Shown here: positions 53,231-63,853 of the stretch, piece by piece | Position numbering within the stretch: position 1 is the first letter of the stretch | Layout of the letters: the number at the start of each line of letters is the position of its first letter | Assembly: GCF_900110555.1 (NCBI RefSeq) | Contig: NZ_FOEE01000002.1 | Coordinates: forward strand, 248,001 to 312,000 | From: Trujillonella endophytica | GTDB taxonomy: Bacteria > Actinomycetota > Actinomycetes > Mycobacteriales > Geodermatophilaceae | Reading direction: 5' to 3' | Length of the DNA: 64,000 nucleotides | Program-made: the position numbers and the translations under genes | Notes under the pieces: generated by a model | Database searches by the model: none | What the model was told of the DNA's origin: nothing | Seen by the model: the letters and a program-made list of their open reading frames with translations, nothing else

Positions 53231-53514
53231 GAAGGGCTCGCCTCCTGTGTGGTGCCCCCGGGCGCCGATCGCTACGGCGGCCGCGCAGGGGCACGGGTTG
53301 GGCGGGTCGGGCGCCCCACGGATCTGACGCGGATCGCCCGTCCTGCGAAGTCTGTGTACGGCTCGGCCGCGACGGTTGCCGCGGCCGGGGGCCGGTGATG
53401 CGGGTCGTGCGGGGTACCCGGTCCTGCTGGTACCCCGGTGGCGCTGAGTGGTGCTGGCTCTCGGTGCGTCACGCCTGGCAGCCGTGCCGCGCGACGTCGC
53501 GGGCGCTCTGCGGC
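53231..53514. other. Spacer upstream of rne
   Basis: 284 bases holding the rne promoter region and leader, with no credible gene. The perfect inverted repeat CGGGGTACC (53410-53418) and GGTACCCCG (53429-53437) lies about 78 bases after the end of the gene at 53515 and may terminate it. Confidence 0.5.
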
Positions 53515-54282
53515 TCAGACCGTTGCGCGCTCCCCCTGGCAGTGGGTGCGCGCGAGCCGGTCGGGCCCGAGCGGATCGGCCACCCTCCCGGTGTCGTCGA
53601 GCCGGCCCTGCGCCTCACGCACGGCCCGGGTGGGCGACGGCGGGCGCAGGTCGGCGACGGCAGCCAGGGCGGCCACCACGTCGTCTGGTCGAACGGCGGG
53701 CGTCACCTGCCGGACGACCACGGTCAGTATGGCACAGCCGGGGTCCCCGGCCACGGTCGCCGCGGCCACGGCGGCGCGGGCGTCGACGTCGACCGGGCCG
53801 TTCTTGCCGCGCTTCGCGACGGTCACCTCCTCGCGGGCGAGGAACGCGGCCACCGCCGAACCGAGCTCCGCCGGCTCGACCCCGGCGAGCTCCAGGCGCC
53901 ACACCGAGGCGTCGATCCGGTCGGCCAGCGAGCCCGTCCCCTGCCCCGCCTCCACGCACTCGACGACGTCGATGCCCGCCGGCAGCGCGGCGTCCAGGGC
54001 GACCCGCACGGCCTCGGGATCGCAGGGCCGGGTCACCCCGATCTCCAGGTACTCGGCCTCGCTGGCCGCGCCCGTCGGCGCCGCCCCGACGTAGCTGATC
54101 TTCGGGTGCGGGCTGAAGCCGGCGGAGAAGGCCATGGGCACCTGCGCCCGCCGCAGGGCGCGCTCCAGGGCGCGGGCGAGGTCGCGGTGGGAGGCGAAGC
54201 GGAGCGGCCCGCGCTTGGTGTAGCGCAGCCGCAGTTTCTGGACGGTCGGCGGCGGGGGCGGCCCGTCGGGCTGGCGGGCCAC
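53515..54282 (-). CDS. TIGR03936 family radical SAM-associated protein (DUF2344)
   Basis: KLRLRYTKRGPLRFASHRDLARALERALRRAQVPMAFSAGFSPHPKISY is the family signature, with AEYLEIGV. 255 residues. It starts one base after the TIGR03960 radical SAM gene; in other bacteria the two are fused or adjacent. Function unknown, presumably RNA or protein modification with its partner. Confidence 0.93.
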   Translation of the reverse strand: MARQPDGPPPPPTVQKLRLRYTKRGPLRFASHRDLARALERALRRAQVPMAFSAGFSPHPKISYVGAAPTGAASEAEYLEIGVTRPCDPEAVRVALDAALPAGIDVVECVEAGQGTGSLADRIDASVWRLELAGVEPAELGSAVAAFLAREEVTVAKRGKNGPVDVDARAAVAAATVAGDPGCAILTVVVRQVTPAVRPDDVVAALAAVADLRPPSPTRAVREAQGRLDDTGRVADPLGPDRLARTHCQGERATV

Positions 54283-54283
54283 G

Positions 54284-56218
<1,935 letters not shown>

Positions 56219-56265
56219 GACCCGTCCAGGGTAGACGGGTGCCCCGCCCGCGCCCGGGCGGTCGC

Positions 56266-57120
56266 CTACTCGACCTCGACCCACCCGTTGCGCAGCACCG
56301 TCTGTCCCCCGGAGGTGGCCTCGAAGGCGAACGCCCGGCGCCCACCGGTCGTCGTCCCGGCGTCGTACACCGAGACGGCGACCTCGTCGCCGGGGTAGGC
56401 GTAGCGGCTGAACCGGACGGCGACGCGCCGGATCCGGTTCGGGTCGCCGCCGGCGGCCAGGGCCACGAGTGCCCGGGTGCCGATGCCGAGCGTGCACAGG
56501 CCCTGCAGGAACTTGCCGCGGTCGCTGCCGGTGGCCCGCTTCGCCGCGCGGTCGTCGACGTGGATGATCGCGCGGTCGCCGGAGGCACCGGCGTAGCGGA
56601 AGGTCTGGTCCGCCGTGGTGCCGAGCACCATCGTGCCGACCGGCCGGGAGCGGGCCTCGTCCGGGAACGAGTGGTCGGCGAGCTCGCGGCCCTGGTCGCC
56701 GCCCGTCGTCGGGCCGACGTACATCACCGACCAGAACTGCTCGTAGACCAGCTCCCCGGCCTCGTCGACGCTGGCCACCCGGTTGAACACGTTCATCCCG
56801 GCCTTGTTGACCGAGACGGAGCAGACCTCCGACGTCGTGGTCAACACCGTGCCCGGGCGGGGCACCTTGTGGATGTGCAGGTCGTGCTCGCCGTGCCCGG
56901 CGCCGAACCCGCTCTCGGTCGCCTCGGCCGGGAGGGCCACCGACGCCAGGAACGGCTGCAGCCCGGGGACGGCGGCGTAGGTCGGGGGCACAGCGCGGCC
57001 GTCGGCGTACAGCGGGCTGTCGTCGTTGACCGCGAGGGCGAACGCGGCGATCTCGCCGGGGTCGCAGGTGGTCTCGAACGGTGCGCTCGTCCGCCCCAGC
57101 GGGACCTTCGTCGTGTCCAT
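56266..57120 (-). CDS. MaoC-like (double hot-dog) hydratase family protein
   Basis: 284 residues with two hot-dog-like halves. The N half has FALAVNDDSPLYADGRAVPPTYAAVPGLQPF and the C half FRYAGASGDRAIIHVDDRAAKRATGSDRGKFLQGLCTLGIGTRAL, where the hydratase Asp/His motif (normally D-x-N-P-x-H) reads RAIIHVDD. Probably adds water to an enoyl-CoA made by the neighbouring dehydrogenases. ATG shares a base with the upstream stop (TGATG). Ends in TAG (56266-56268). Confidence 0.86.
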   Translation of the reverse strand: MDTTKVPLGRTSAPFETTCDPGEIAAFALAVNDDSPLYADGRAVPPTYAAVPGLQPFLASVALPAEATESGFGAGHGEHDLHIHKVPRPGTVLTTTSEVCSVSVNKAGMNVFNRVASVDEAGELVYEQFWSVMYVGPTTGGDQGRELADHSFPDEARSRPVGTMVLGTTADQTFRYAGASGDRAIIHVDDRAAKRATGSDRGKFLQGLCTLGIGTRALVALAAGGDPNRIRRVAVRFSRYAYPGDEVAVSVYDAGTTTGGRRAFAFEATSGGQTVLRNGWVEVE

Positions 57121-58313
57121 CAGCGGACCAGCTGCTTGTCCCCGGGCAGCCGCAGGCGCGGCAGGCCGAGGACGTGCTGGGCGATGATGTTCTTGAAGAC
57201 GTCGGTCGTGCCGCCGTAGGTCGCCGTCCCCTGCGCGAACCGGTGCGCGTAGTCGATCGCACCCCCGTCGACGGCGCCCTCGCCGCCGTGCGCGATCAGT
57301 GCCTCCGGGCCGACCAGGTCGACCAGCTCGGCGATGCCGGCGATGAACGACAGCGAGGCCTTGTTGCGCCCCATCGGGCCGGGGGTCGCGTCCGCCGCCT
57401 CGGTCTCCACGACGAGCCGGCCGAGCCGGTCGAGGAAGACCGGGTCGTCGGCGACGAGCGTGCCGTCGGGCCGGCTGGTCCGCTTGGCCCAGCGGGCGGC
57501 GGCGTCGATGGCCCGCTGGAACTCCCGCGTGTAGCCGACGCCGATGGAGAGGTCGTCCAGGCCGTTGCCGCGGCCGTCCCCGTGCTCCTCGTCCAGCGGG
57601 CCGCGCAGCACCGCCCAGCCGCCGTTCACCTCGCCGAGGCGGTAGCGGTCGGCGACGTGCACGTCGGAGTAGTAGACGGCGTTGGTGCGCTCACCGCCGT
57701 AGGTGTGGATCGCCTGGATCTCCACGCCCGGTGAGTCCAGCGGCACGAGGATCATCGTCAGGCCCTTGTGCTTCGGGGCCTCGGGGTCGGTGCGCGTGAT
57801 CAGGAACGTGTACTGGCAGTTGTGCGCACCGGTGGTCCACATCTTCGACCCGTTGATCACCCACTCGTCACCGTCCCGGACGGCGCGGGTGTGCGAGGCG
57901 GCGATGTCCGAGCCGCTCTCCGGGTCGCTGTAGCCCAGGCAGAAGCGCACCCGGCCGGTGGCCACCTGGGGCCGCAGTTCGGCGACGAGGTCGGGGGCGC
58001 CGTACCGCTCGACGGCGGGCCAGACGCCGCCGGTCGTGCCGGAGGTGACGTACGGGACGCGCCGGCGGGCGAGCTCGAGCGCGAGGATGCGTGCGCAGAC
58101 GTCGTCCAGACCCGCGCCGCCGTGCTCGACCGGCCAGGTGGGGAACAGCCAGCCCCGGCTGCCCAGCGCCAGGTGCACGCGCTCGTCGAAACCGTCGCCG
58201 GTGCGCCGCTCGTGCTCGTGCACCTCCTCGGTGACGATCTCGTCGAGGAAGGCGCGGACCTCCCGCTGGAAGGCCTGCTGCTCGGGGGTCAGCTCGACAG
58301 GGGCGAAGTCCAT
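57120..58313 (-). CDS. Acyl-CoA dehydrogenase, paralogue 1
   Basis: 397 residues: RVRFCLGYSDPESGSDIAASHTRAVRDGDEWVINGSKMWTTGAHNCQY is the FAD/substrate region and GTATYGGTTDVFKNIIAQHVLGLPR the C terminus. The canonical catalytic Glu is replaced by the GGTTDVFKNI context, as in several FadE proteins of steroid-type operons. Very similar to the next gene, including MDF...LTPEQ and EVHEHERRTGDGF. Start lies one base after the paralogue's stop. Confidence 0.92.
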   Translation of the reverse strand: MDFAPVELTPEQQAFQREVRAFLDEIVTEEVHEHERRTGDGFDERVHLALGSRGWLFPTWPVEHGGAGLDDVCARILALELARRRVPYVTSGTTGGVWPAVERYGAPDLVAELRPQVATGRVRFCLGYSDPESGSDIAASHTRAVRDGDEWVINGSKMWTTGAHNCQYTFLITRTDPEAPKHKGLTMILVPLDSPGVEIQAIHTYGGERTNAVYYSDVHVADRYRLGEVNGGWAVLRGPLDEEHGDGRGNGLDDLSIGVGYTREFQRAIDAAARWAKRTSRPDGTLVADDPVFLDRLGRLVVETEAADATPGPMGRNKASLSFIAGIAELVDLVGPEALIAHGGEGAVDGGAIDYAHRFAQGTATYGGTTDVFKNIIAQHVLGLPRLRLPGDKQLVR

Positions 58314-58314
58314 G

Positions 58315-59508
58315 TCAGCGCACCCACTGCTTGCTGCCGGGCAGGTTGAGCCGCGGGAGGCCCAGGACGTGCTGGGCGATCATGCCCTTGAAGACCTCGG
58401 TGGTGCCGCCGTAGGTGGCGGTCCCCTGGGCGAAGCGGTGGGCGAAGTCGATCTCGCCGCCCTCGATGGCGCCCTCGGCGCCGTGGGCGAGCACCGCCTC
58501 GGGTCCGACCATGTCCATCAGCTCCGCGATGCCGGCGATGAAGGACAGCGAGCTCTTGGTCCGCCCCATCGCGGCGGGGGTGACCCAGCTGGCCTCGGTG
58601 GAGACGGCGAGCCGGCCCAGCCGGTCGAGGAAGGCCGGGTCGTCGGCGACCAGCGTGCCGTCCGGCCGGGACGTCCGCTTGGCCCAGCGGGCCGCCGCGT
58701 CGATGGCCCGCTCGAACTCCCGGGTGCCCATGAACATGGCGATGTCGGACAGGCCGTCGTCCGGCCGGCCCGCGCCGTGCTCGGCCGACAGCGGGCCCTG
58801 CAGGGTCGCCCAGCCGCCGTTGACCTCGCCCATCCGGTACCGGTCGGCCACGTGCACGTCGGTGTAGTAGACGGCGTTGGTGCGCTCGCCGCCGTAGGTG
58901 CGGATCGCCTGGATCTCCACGCCCGGGGCGTCCAGCGGCACCAGGAACATGGTCAGGCCCTTGTGCTTCGGGGCCTCGGGGTCGGTCCGGGTGAGCAGGA
59001 ACGTGTACTGGCAGTTGTGCGCACCGGTGGTCCACAGCTTCGAGCCGTTGAGCACCCACTCGTCGCCGTCCCGGACGGCGCGCAGGGTGGCCCCGGCGAT
59101 GTCCGAGCCGCCCTCCGGGTCGCTGTAGCCCAGGCAGAAGCGCACCCGGCCCGCGGCGACCTCCGGCTTGAGCTCGGCGGTCAGCTCCGGGTCGCAGGAC
59201 AGCTCGACCGCGGCCCAGACCAGGTTGGTGGTGCCCATGGTGATCGTGGGGACCTGGTGGCGGGCGATCTCCAGGGCGAGGATGCGCTGGCAGACGCGGT
59301 CCAGGCCGGCGCCGCCGTCCTCGACCGGCCAGGCGGGGAACAGCCACCCGCGGCTGCCCAGGGCCAGGTGCACGCCCTCGTTGAAGCCGTCGCCGGTGCG
59401 GCGCTCGTGCTCGTGCACCTCCTCGGTCATGATCTCGCCGAGGACGGCCCGGACCTCCCGCTGGAAGGCCTCCTGCTCGGGGGTCAGGTCGACGGTGCCG
59501 AAGTCCAT
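58315..59508 (-). CDS. Acyl-CoA dehydrogenase, paralogue 2
   Basis: 397 residues, same length as its neighbour and aligning along the whole sequence (GRVRFCLGYSDPEGGSDIAGATLRAV, GSKLWTTGAHNCQYTFLLTRTDPEAPKHKGLTM). Start ATG at 59506-59508 (MDFGTVDLTPEQEAF). The pair arose by tandem duplication. FAD-dependent alpha,beta-dehydrogenation of an acyl-CoA is expected; substrate unknown. Confidence 0.92.
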   Translation of the reverse strand: MDFGTVDLTPEQEAFQREVRAVLGEIMTEEVHEHERRTGDGFNEGVHLALGSRGWLFPAWPVEDGGAGLDRVCQRILALEIARHQVPTITMGTTNLVWAAVELSCDPELTAELKPEVAAGRVRFCLGYSDPEGGSDIAGATLRAVRDGDEWVLNGSKLWTTGAHNCQYTFLLTRTDPEAPKHKGLTMFLVPLDAPGVEIQAIRTYGGERTNAVYYTDVHVADRYRMGEVNGGWATLQGPLSAEHGAGRPDDGLSDIAMFMGTREFERAIDAAARWAKRTSRPDGTLVADDPAFLDRLGRLAVSTEASWVTPAAMGRTKSSLSFIAGIAELMDMVGPEAVLAHGAEGAIEGGEIDFAHRFAQGTATYGGTTEVFKGMIAQHVLGLPRLNLPGSKQWVR

Positions 59509-59522
59509 GTCGTCGTCCCCCC

Positions 59523-60560
59523 TCAGACCGAGGCCAGCAGCGCGGCGGCGACCTGGCGGCGGTCGGCGCCGGGGTCGCCCCCGAGGACGCTCCAGCCCTT
59601 GGCGCGCAGGAAGAACAGGCTGATGTCGGCCTCGACGGTGAAGCCGAGCCCGCCCTGGGTGTGCGCGGACACCCACGCGGACTCCGTGGCGGCGTGCGCG
59701 GCCTGGACGAAGGCCGCCAGGGGCAGGTCGGGCCGCGCCCCGGGCTCGTGCGAGGCGTACCAGGCGGCCTTGTAGGTCAGGTTGCGCGCGCCGGCGATCT
59801 CGGTGACGACGTCGGCCAGCGGGAACGCGACTCCCTGGAGGGAGCCGATGGAGACGCCCAGGGTGCGGCGGCTCTTCGCGAACTCGACGCCCAGGTTCAG
59901 GGCGGAGTCGGCGAGGCCCACCAGCGCGGCGGCCGTCAGCAGCTTCCACTCGGCGACGGCGGCGCGGAACAACGCCTCCGCCTCGGGACCGCTCGCGAGG
60001 ACCGTCCGCTCCCCCGCGGCCGGGTCGAACCAGGCCAGCGGGGTCGAGCCCTGGTTGGGCACGTGCGCGGCCGGCTCGGCGAGCGTGTGCAGCGCGAGGC
60101 CGTCGGCCGACCAGGCGAGCACGTCTCGGGAGACCGCGGCGTCGGGCACGAGCTGCCGGTTGCTCCCGACGACGGGCTGCAGGGCGAGCGTGACGATCCG
60201 CTCGCCGCCCGCCGCAGCGGTCAGCAGCTCGGCGGCACCTCCGGCGCGGGCCAGAAGCCGCGAGGCCACGACGTGCGAGACCAGCGGCACCGGGGCGACG
60301 ACCTTGCCGAGCTCCTCGGCCACGAGCACGAGGTCTACCAGGGTCGCGTCGTCACCGCCGGCCGCCTCGGGCAGCGCCATCGACGTCGCGCCCATGGCCA
60401 CCAGGCGCTGCCAGAGGTCGGCGTCGAAGCCGAGCGGCTCCGCGTCGCGCACCCGCGAGGAGGGGACCTCCTTGGTGAAGAAGTCGCCGAACCCCTCGCG
60501 CACCGCCTGCTGGTCGTCGTCCAGGCTGAAGTCCTGGAGTCGCAGCTCGAATCGTTCCAT
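59523..60560 (-). CDS. Acyl-CoA dehydrogenase-like protein, short (beta-type) subunit
   Basis: 345 residues. Helical N domain (DDDQQAVREGFGDFFTKEVPSSRVRDAEPLGFDADLW, MALPEAAGGDDATLVDLVLVAEELG) and C-terminal helical domain (SRRTLGVSIGSLQGVAFPLADV, HTQGGLGFTVEADISLFFLRAKGW). It is shorter and divergent from the two 397-residue proteins, as in alpha2beta2 acyl-CoA dehydrogenases of actinobacterial sterol side-chain operons. It heads the four-gene operon (60560 to 56266). Confidence 0.88.
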   Translation of the reverse strand: MERFELRLQDFSLDDDQQAVREGFGDFFTKEVPSSRVRDAEPLGFDADLWQRLVAMGATSMALPEAAGGDDATLVDLVLVAEELGKVVAPVPLVSHVVASRLLARAGGAAELLTAAAGGERIVTLALQPVVGSNRQLVPDAAVSRDVLAWSADGLALHTLAEPAAHVPNQGSTPLAWFDPAAGERTVLASGPEAEALFRAAVAEWKLLTAAALVGLADSALNLGVEFAKSRRTLGVSIGSLQGVAFPLADVVTEIAGARNLTYKAAWYASHEPGARPDLPLAAFVQAAHAATESAWVSAHTQGGLGFTVEADISLFFLRAKGWSVLGGDPGADRRQVAAALLASV

Positions 60561-60638
60561 GCCTGTAAATGCATCACACCGCCGCCGCAGCCGACAAGTG
60601 GCCCCTCGGCGGGTCGCGCACAGGACGGTCCCCGCCGC

Positions 60639-60654
60639 CCCGCCGGACGGCGGG
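60639..60654 (-). terminator. Short hairpin after ndk
   Basis: CCCGCC-GGAC-GGCGGG, 27 bases past the ndk stop. Stem of six G-C pairs; weak but well placed between ndk and the dehydrogenase operon. Confidence 0.4.
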
Positions 60655-60681
60655 ACGCGGGTCGGGCGCGGCCGCCGAGGG

Positions 60682-61092
60682 CTATGTCAGGGCGGGGAAG
60701 AACAGGCCGATCTCGCGCGCGGCCGACTCCGGGGAGTCCGAGCCGTGCACGATGTTGCGCTGCACCTCGAGGGCGAGGTCGCCGCGGATCGTGCCGGGGC
60801 CGGCCTTCACCGGATCGGTGGCGCCGGCCAGCGCCCGGAACGCCTCGATGGCCCGGGGGCCCTCGACGACGAGGGCGACCAGCGGGCCGCCGGTGATGAA
60901 CTCGACCAGCGAGGGGAAGAAGGGCTTGTCGCGGTGCTCGCCGTAGTGCTGCTCCGCGACCTCCCGGGGCAGGGTGCGCAGCTCGGCGGCGACCAGGCGC
61001 AGGCCCTTGGCCTCCAACCGGGAGATCACCTCGCCGACCAGGCCGCGGGCCACTCCGTCGGGCTTGACCAGGACAAGCGTGCGTTCCGTCAC
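60682..61092 (-). CDS. ndk: Nucleoside diphosphate kinase
   Basis: 136 residues: [28 protein letters not shown] and the active-site His116 in [16 protein letters not shown] at 61090-61092 lacks a ribosome-binding site, but TAGGCT lies eight bases upstream, suiting a leaderless start. Stop codon is TAG (60682-60684). In mycobacteria ndk adjoins rne; here the dehydrogenase operon lies between. Confidence 0.97.
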   Translation of the reverse strand: MTERTLVLVKPDGVARGLVGEVISRLEAKGLRLVAAELRTLPREVAEQHYGEHRDKPFFPSLVEFITGGPLVALVVEGPRAIEAFRALAGATDPVKAGPGTIRGDLALEVQRNIVHGSDSPESAAREIGLFFPALT

Positions 61093-61100
61093 GGTGCGGG

Positions 61101-61106
61101 AGCCTA
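61101..61106 (-). promoter_or_regulatory. Probable -10 box of ndk (leaderless)
   Basis: TAGGCT on the minus strand, eight bases before the GTG start codon of ndk; no Shine-Dalgarno sequence between. Confidence 0.45.
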
Positions 61107-61185
61107 ACGACCCCGCCACCCCGAGCCCCGGTCGGTCGCGGGCGGGGGCTCGACGGCGGGCACCGCACTGCGGTACTGCTCCGGC

Positions 61186-61968
61186 ATGGACACCCACCAC
61201 TCGGTCCACGACCTGCCCGCCGCGGACGGTGGCTCGGTCCCCACCCTGGTGGTCCGGCCGCCGACACCCGGGCCGCACCCCGCCGTGATCCTCGGCGTGG
61301 AGGCCTACGGGCCCAACCGCTTCGCCACCGAGGTCGCCACCCGGCTCGCCGAGGCCGGCCACGTGGTCGTCGTGCCGGACTACTACCGCGGGGCCGGACC
61401 GGGCGACCCCGAGGCCTACACCGACTTCACCGAGGTGATGCGGTTCATCGACGCGCTGGACTTCCGCCGCGGGACGCGCGACCTGCTGACCGCGGTGGCC
61501 TACGCCGCCGGCTGCGACGACGTCGACCCCGACCGGATCGCCGTCTGGGGCTACTGCACCGGCGGCACCCTCGCCCTGCTGGCCGCGGAGCTCAGCGACC
61601 GGATCGCCGCCGCGGTCCTCTTCTTCCCGAGCCAGCCGTGGTTCGCCGAGTTGACCCCGCGCACACCGGTCCACCCCGTCGACCTGCTCTGGGCGCTGCG
61701 GTGCCCGGCGCTGTTCCTGTACGGCGACCGCGATCCCGTGCTGCCGCCCGAGCGGCTCGAGGACCTCCGCGACCGGCTGGCGGGGACCACCGGCGGGCAC
61801 CGGCTGCTCGTGTCCCCGGACGCCGGGCACGCGTTCTGCGCTCCGGTGGCGCCGCTGCGCGACGACGCCGCCGACCGCGCCTCCTGGGCCGACGCCACCG
61901 CCTTCCTGCGCGCGCACCTGAGCGGTTCCTCCGGCGTCGGCGGGACCGGACCGGGCGCGGACGCGTGA
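61186..61968 (+). CDS. Dienelactone hydrolase family protein
   Basis: Alpha/beta hydrolase of 260 residues with Cys124 as nucleophile in [16 protein letters not shown], the acid in [10 protein letters not shown] and the His in [11 protein letters not shown], the Cys-Asp-His triad of the family. Substrate not known. It is divergent from ndk and followed 46 bases later by a TetR gene on the same strand. Confidence 0.91.
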   Translation: MDTHHSVHDLPAADGGSVPTLVVRPPTPGPHPAVILGVEAYGPNRFATEVATRLAEAGHVVVVPDYYRGAGPGDPEAYTDFTEVMRFIDALDFRRGTRDLLTAVAYAAGCDDVDPDRIAVWGYCTGGTLALLAAELSDRIAAAVLFFPSQPWFAELTPRTPVHPVDLLWALRCPALFLYGDRDPVLPPERLEDLRDRLAGTTGGHRLLVSPDAGHAFCAPVAPLRDDAADRASWADATAFLRAHLSGSSGVGGTGPGADA

Positions 61969-62014
61969 CGGCTACCGTGGTGCCCCACGCCGCAGGACGG
62001 ACGGAGGGGCGTCG

Positions 62015-62665
62015 ATGACAGCGGACGCCGCCGAGGGCGCCCCCGCCGCGTCCCCGCGGGAGGAGCGGCGGCAGCAGCGCGTCGACCTGTTCCGGTCGCA
62101 GGTGCTCGACGCCGCCGAGGAGATGTTCGCCGAGCTCGGCTACCACGGCACCAACCTGAAGGCGATCGCCGCGCGGTGCGAGGTCTCGGTCGGCTCGCTG
62201 TACTCGGTGTTCGACGGCAAGGACGCGCTGTTCGCCGCCGTCCTGGCGCGCTCCGGCGAGGGGCTGACCCCGCGGATGACGGAACTCGCCCGGGACGACG
62301 CCCCGGCCGACGTCCGCCTGCTGCGCCTGGCCGAGCTGCAGGTCCGCTGGTTCCGGGAGCACCCGAACTGGGCCCGGATCACCACGGCGTTCGTCTCCCC
62401 CGGCGCCCGCGCCGACCTGCCCGGGGGTGAGATCGCCCGCAACTACGAGGGGGGCTACCGCTGGGCGATGGAGCTCCAGGCGGGGGTCATCGCCGCCGGG
62501 CAGCGCGACGGGCTGCTGCGCACCGGCGACCCCGGCGCCCTGGCCCGGATGTTCTCCGCGATGGTCAGCGCGCACCACGTCATCGACGAGCAGGCCGGCG
62601 CCGCCCTGACGCTGGAGGAGTTCCTCGACCTGCTGCGCGCGACGTTCGTCGTCCGACCCGCCTGA
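62015..62665 (+). CDS. TetR/AcrR-family transcriptional regulator
   Basis: HTH at about residues 27-73 (SQVLDAAEEMFAELGYHGTNLKAIAARCEVSVGSLYSVFDGKDALF); C-terminal ligand-binding helices. GGAGGGG precedes the ATG. Its stop directly abuts the convergent P450 stop. Candidate regulator of the P450 and neighbouring acyl-CoA genes (inference from location). Confidence 0.92.
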   Translation: MTADAAEGAPAASPREERRQQRVDLFRSQVLDAAEEMFAELGYHGTNLKAIAARCEVSVGSLYSVFDGKDALFAAVLARSGEGLTPRMTELARDDAPADVRLLRLAELQVRWFREHPNWARITTAFVSPGARADLPGGEIARNYEGGYRWAMELQAGVIAAGQRDGLLRTGDPGALARMFSAMVSAHHVIDEQAGAALTLEEFLDLLRATFVVRPA

Positions 62666-63853
62666 TCAGCGCGGGTCGAACTCCAGCTGCAGGTCCGGGA
62701 TGCCGCGCAGCACCGGCGAGTACACCGGCTCGTAGCCCTCGGCCAGCCGGTACGCGGGGATGCGCTGGTGCCACACCTCCAGCGCGATCCGCAGCTCCAG
62801 CCGGGCGAGGTTGGAGCCCAGGCAGCGGTGCCGGCCGAGGCCGAACGTCGCGTGCCGGTTGGCGGGGCGGGCCAGGTCGACGGTGAGCGGGTCGGGGAAC
62901 TTGTCCGGGTCGAAGTTCCAGGTGCCCTGGACGACGCTGACGTGCGTCCCGGCGGGGATGTGGACGCCGCCGACGTCCGCGTCCTGCACCGCGCGCCGCG
63001 TCTGGGACGGGCTGGTGGCGGCCCAGCGCAGCAGCTCCTCGACCGCGAACGGGACGGCGGCGGGGTCGGCGAGGGCGGGCTGCAGGTCCGGACGCCGGGC
63101 GAGGAGCCCGAACGCGCACTCCAGGGTTCCGGTGACGGTGTCCAGGCCGGCGATGAGCAGCTGGTGGCAGATGTTGATCGAGTTCTCCCGGCTGAGGTCG
63201 CCGGCGCGTTCCCGCTCGACGAGGGCCGTCAGCAGGTCGTCGCGGGGGGCGCCCTCGCGCTCGGTGAGCGCCTCCTGGAACAGCGCCGAGATCTCCGCTC
63301 CCGCGTGGCGGCGGACCGCCATCGACTGCTCGAGGGTGCCGCCGACGCCCCCGCGGATGATGTCGTCCTTGAGCCGGACGAACTCCGGCAGCCCCGACTG
63401 GGGCAGGCCGAGCAGGTCGAGGAAGGTCCCCACCGGGTACGGGACGGCGACCTCCCGGCCGAAGTCGCAGCGGCCCCGGCCGGCGAACGCGTCGATGCAC
63501 TCGTGCATCAGCGCCCGCAGCCCCGGCTCCAGCGGCGCGACGCGCTTCGGCGAGAACATGGGGTCGAGGATCCGGCGGTAGCGGGCGTGCTCGGGCGGGT
63601 CGATCTGCAGCGGGATGAGCCCCGACTCCGACCCGAGGAAGCTGCCCTCGGGGCCGGAGGAGAACACCCCCGGCTCGTGCAGGACCCGGTCGACGTCCGC
63701 CGAGGCGGTCACCACCACCTCCGCGCCGACCCGCCGCGGCGGCTGCGACGACAGGTCGTGCCAGACCTGCGGGGCGTCGTCGTCCCAGACGATCCCGTAC
63801 TGGTTGGTGAGCAGCGTCTGGACGACGTCGTCGGCCGACATGGTCTGGGTCAT
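62666..63853 (-). CDS. Cytochrome P450
   Basis: 395 residues, soluble bacterial class. I-helix LLIAGLDTVTGTLE, ExxR in VEELLRWAA, and heme-binding FGLGRHRCLGSNLAR with the Cys thiolate at residue 344. Needs a ferredoxin and reductase, not present here. Substrate unknown; the neighbourhood of acyl-CoA dehydrogenases suggests lipid or sterol, but this is weak. ATG at 63851-63853. Confidence 0.95.
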   Translation of the reverse strand: MTQTMSADDVVQTLLTNQYGIVWDDDAPQVWHDLSSQPPRRVGAEVVVTASADVDRVLHEPGVFSSGPEGSFLGSESGLIPLQIDPPEHARYRRILDPMFSPKRVAPLEPGLRALMHECIDAFAGRGRCDFGREVAVPYPVGTFLDLLGLPQSGLPEFVRLKDDIIRGGVGGTLEQSMAVRRHAGAEISALFQEALTEREGAPRDDLLTALVERERAGDLSRENSINICHQLLIAGLDTVTGTLECAFGLLARRPDLQPALADPAAVPFAVEELLRWAATSPSQTRRAVQDADVGGVHIPAGTHVSVVQGTWNFDPDKFPDPLTVDLARPANRHATFGLGRHRCLGSNLARLELRIALEVWHQRIPAYRLAEGYEPVYSPVLRGIPDLQLEFDPR

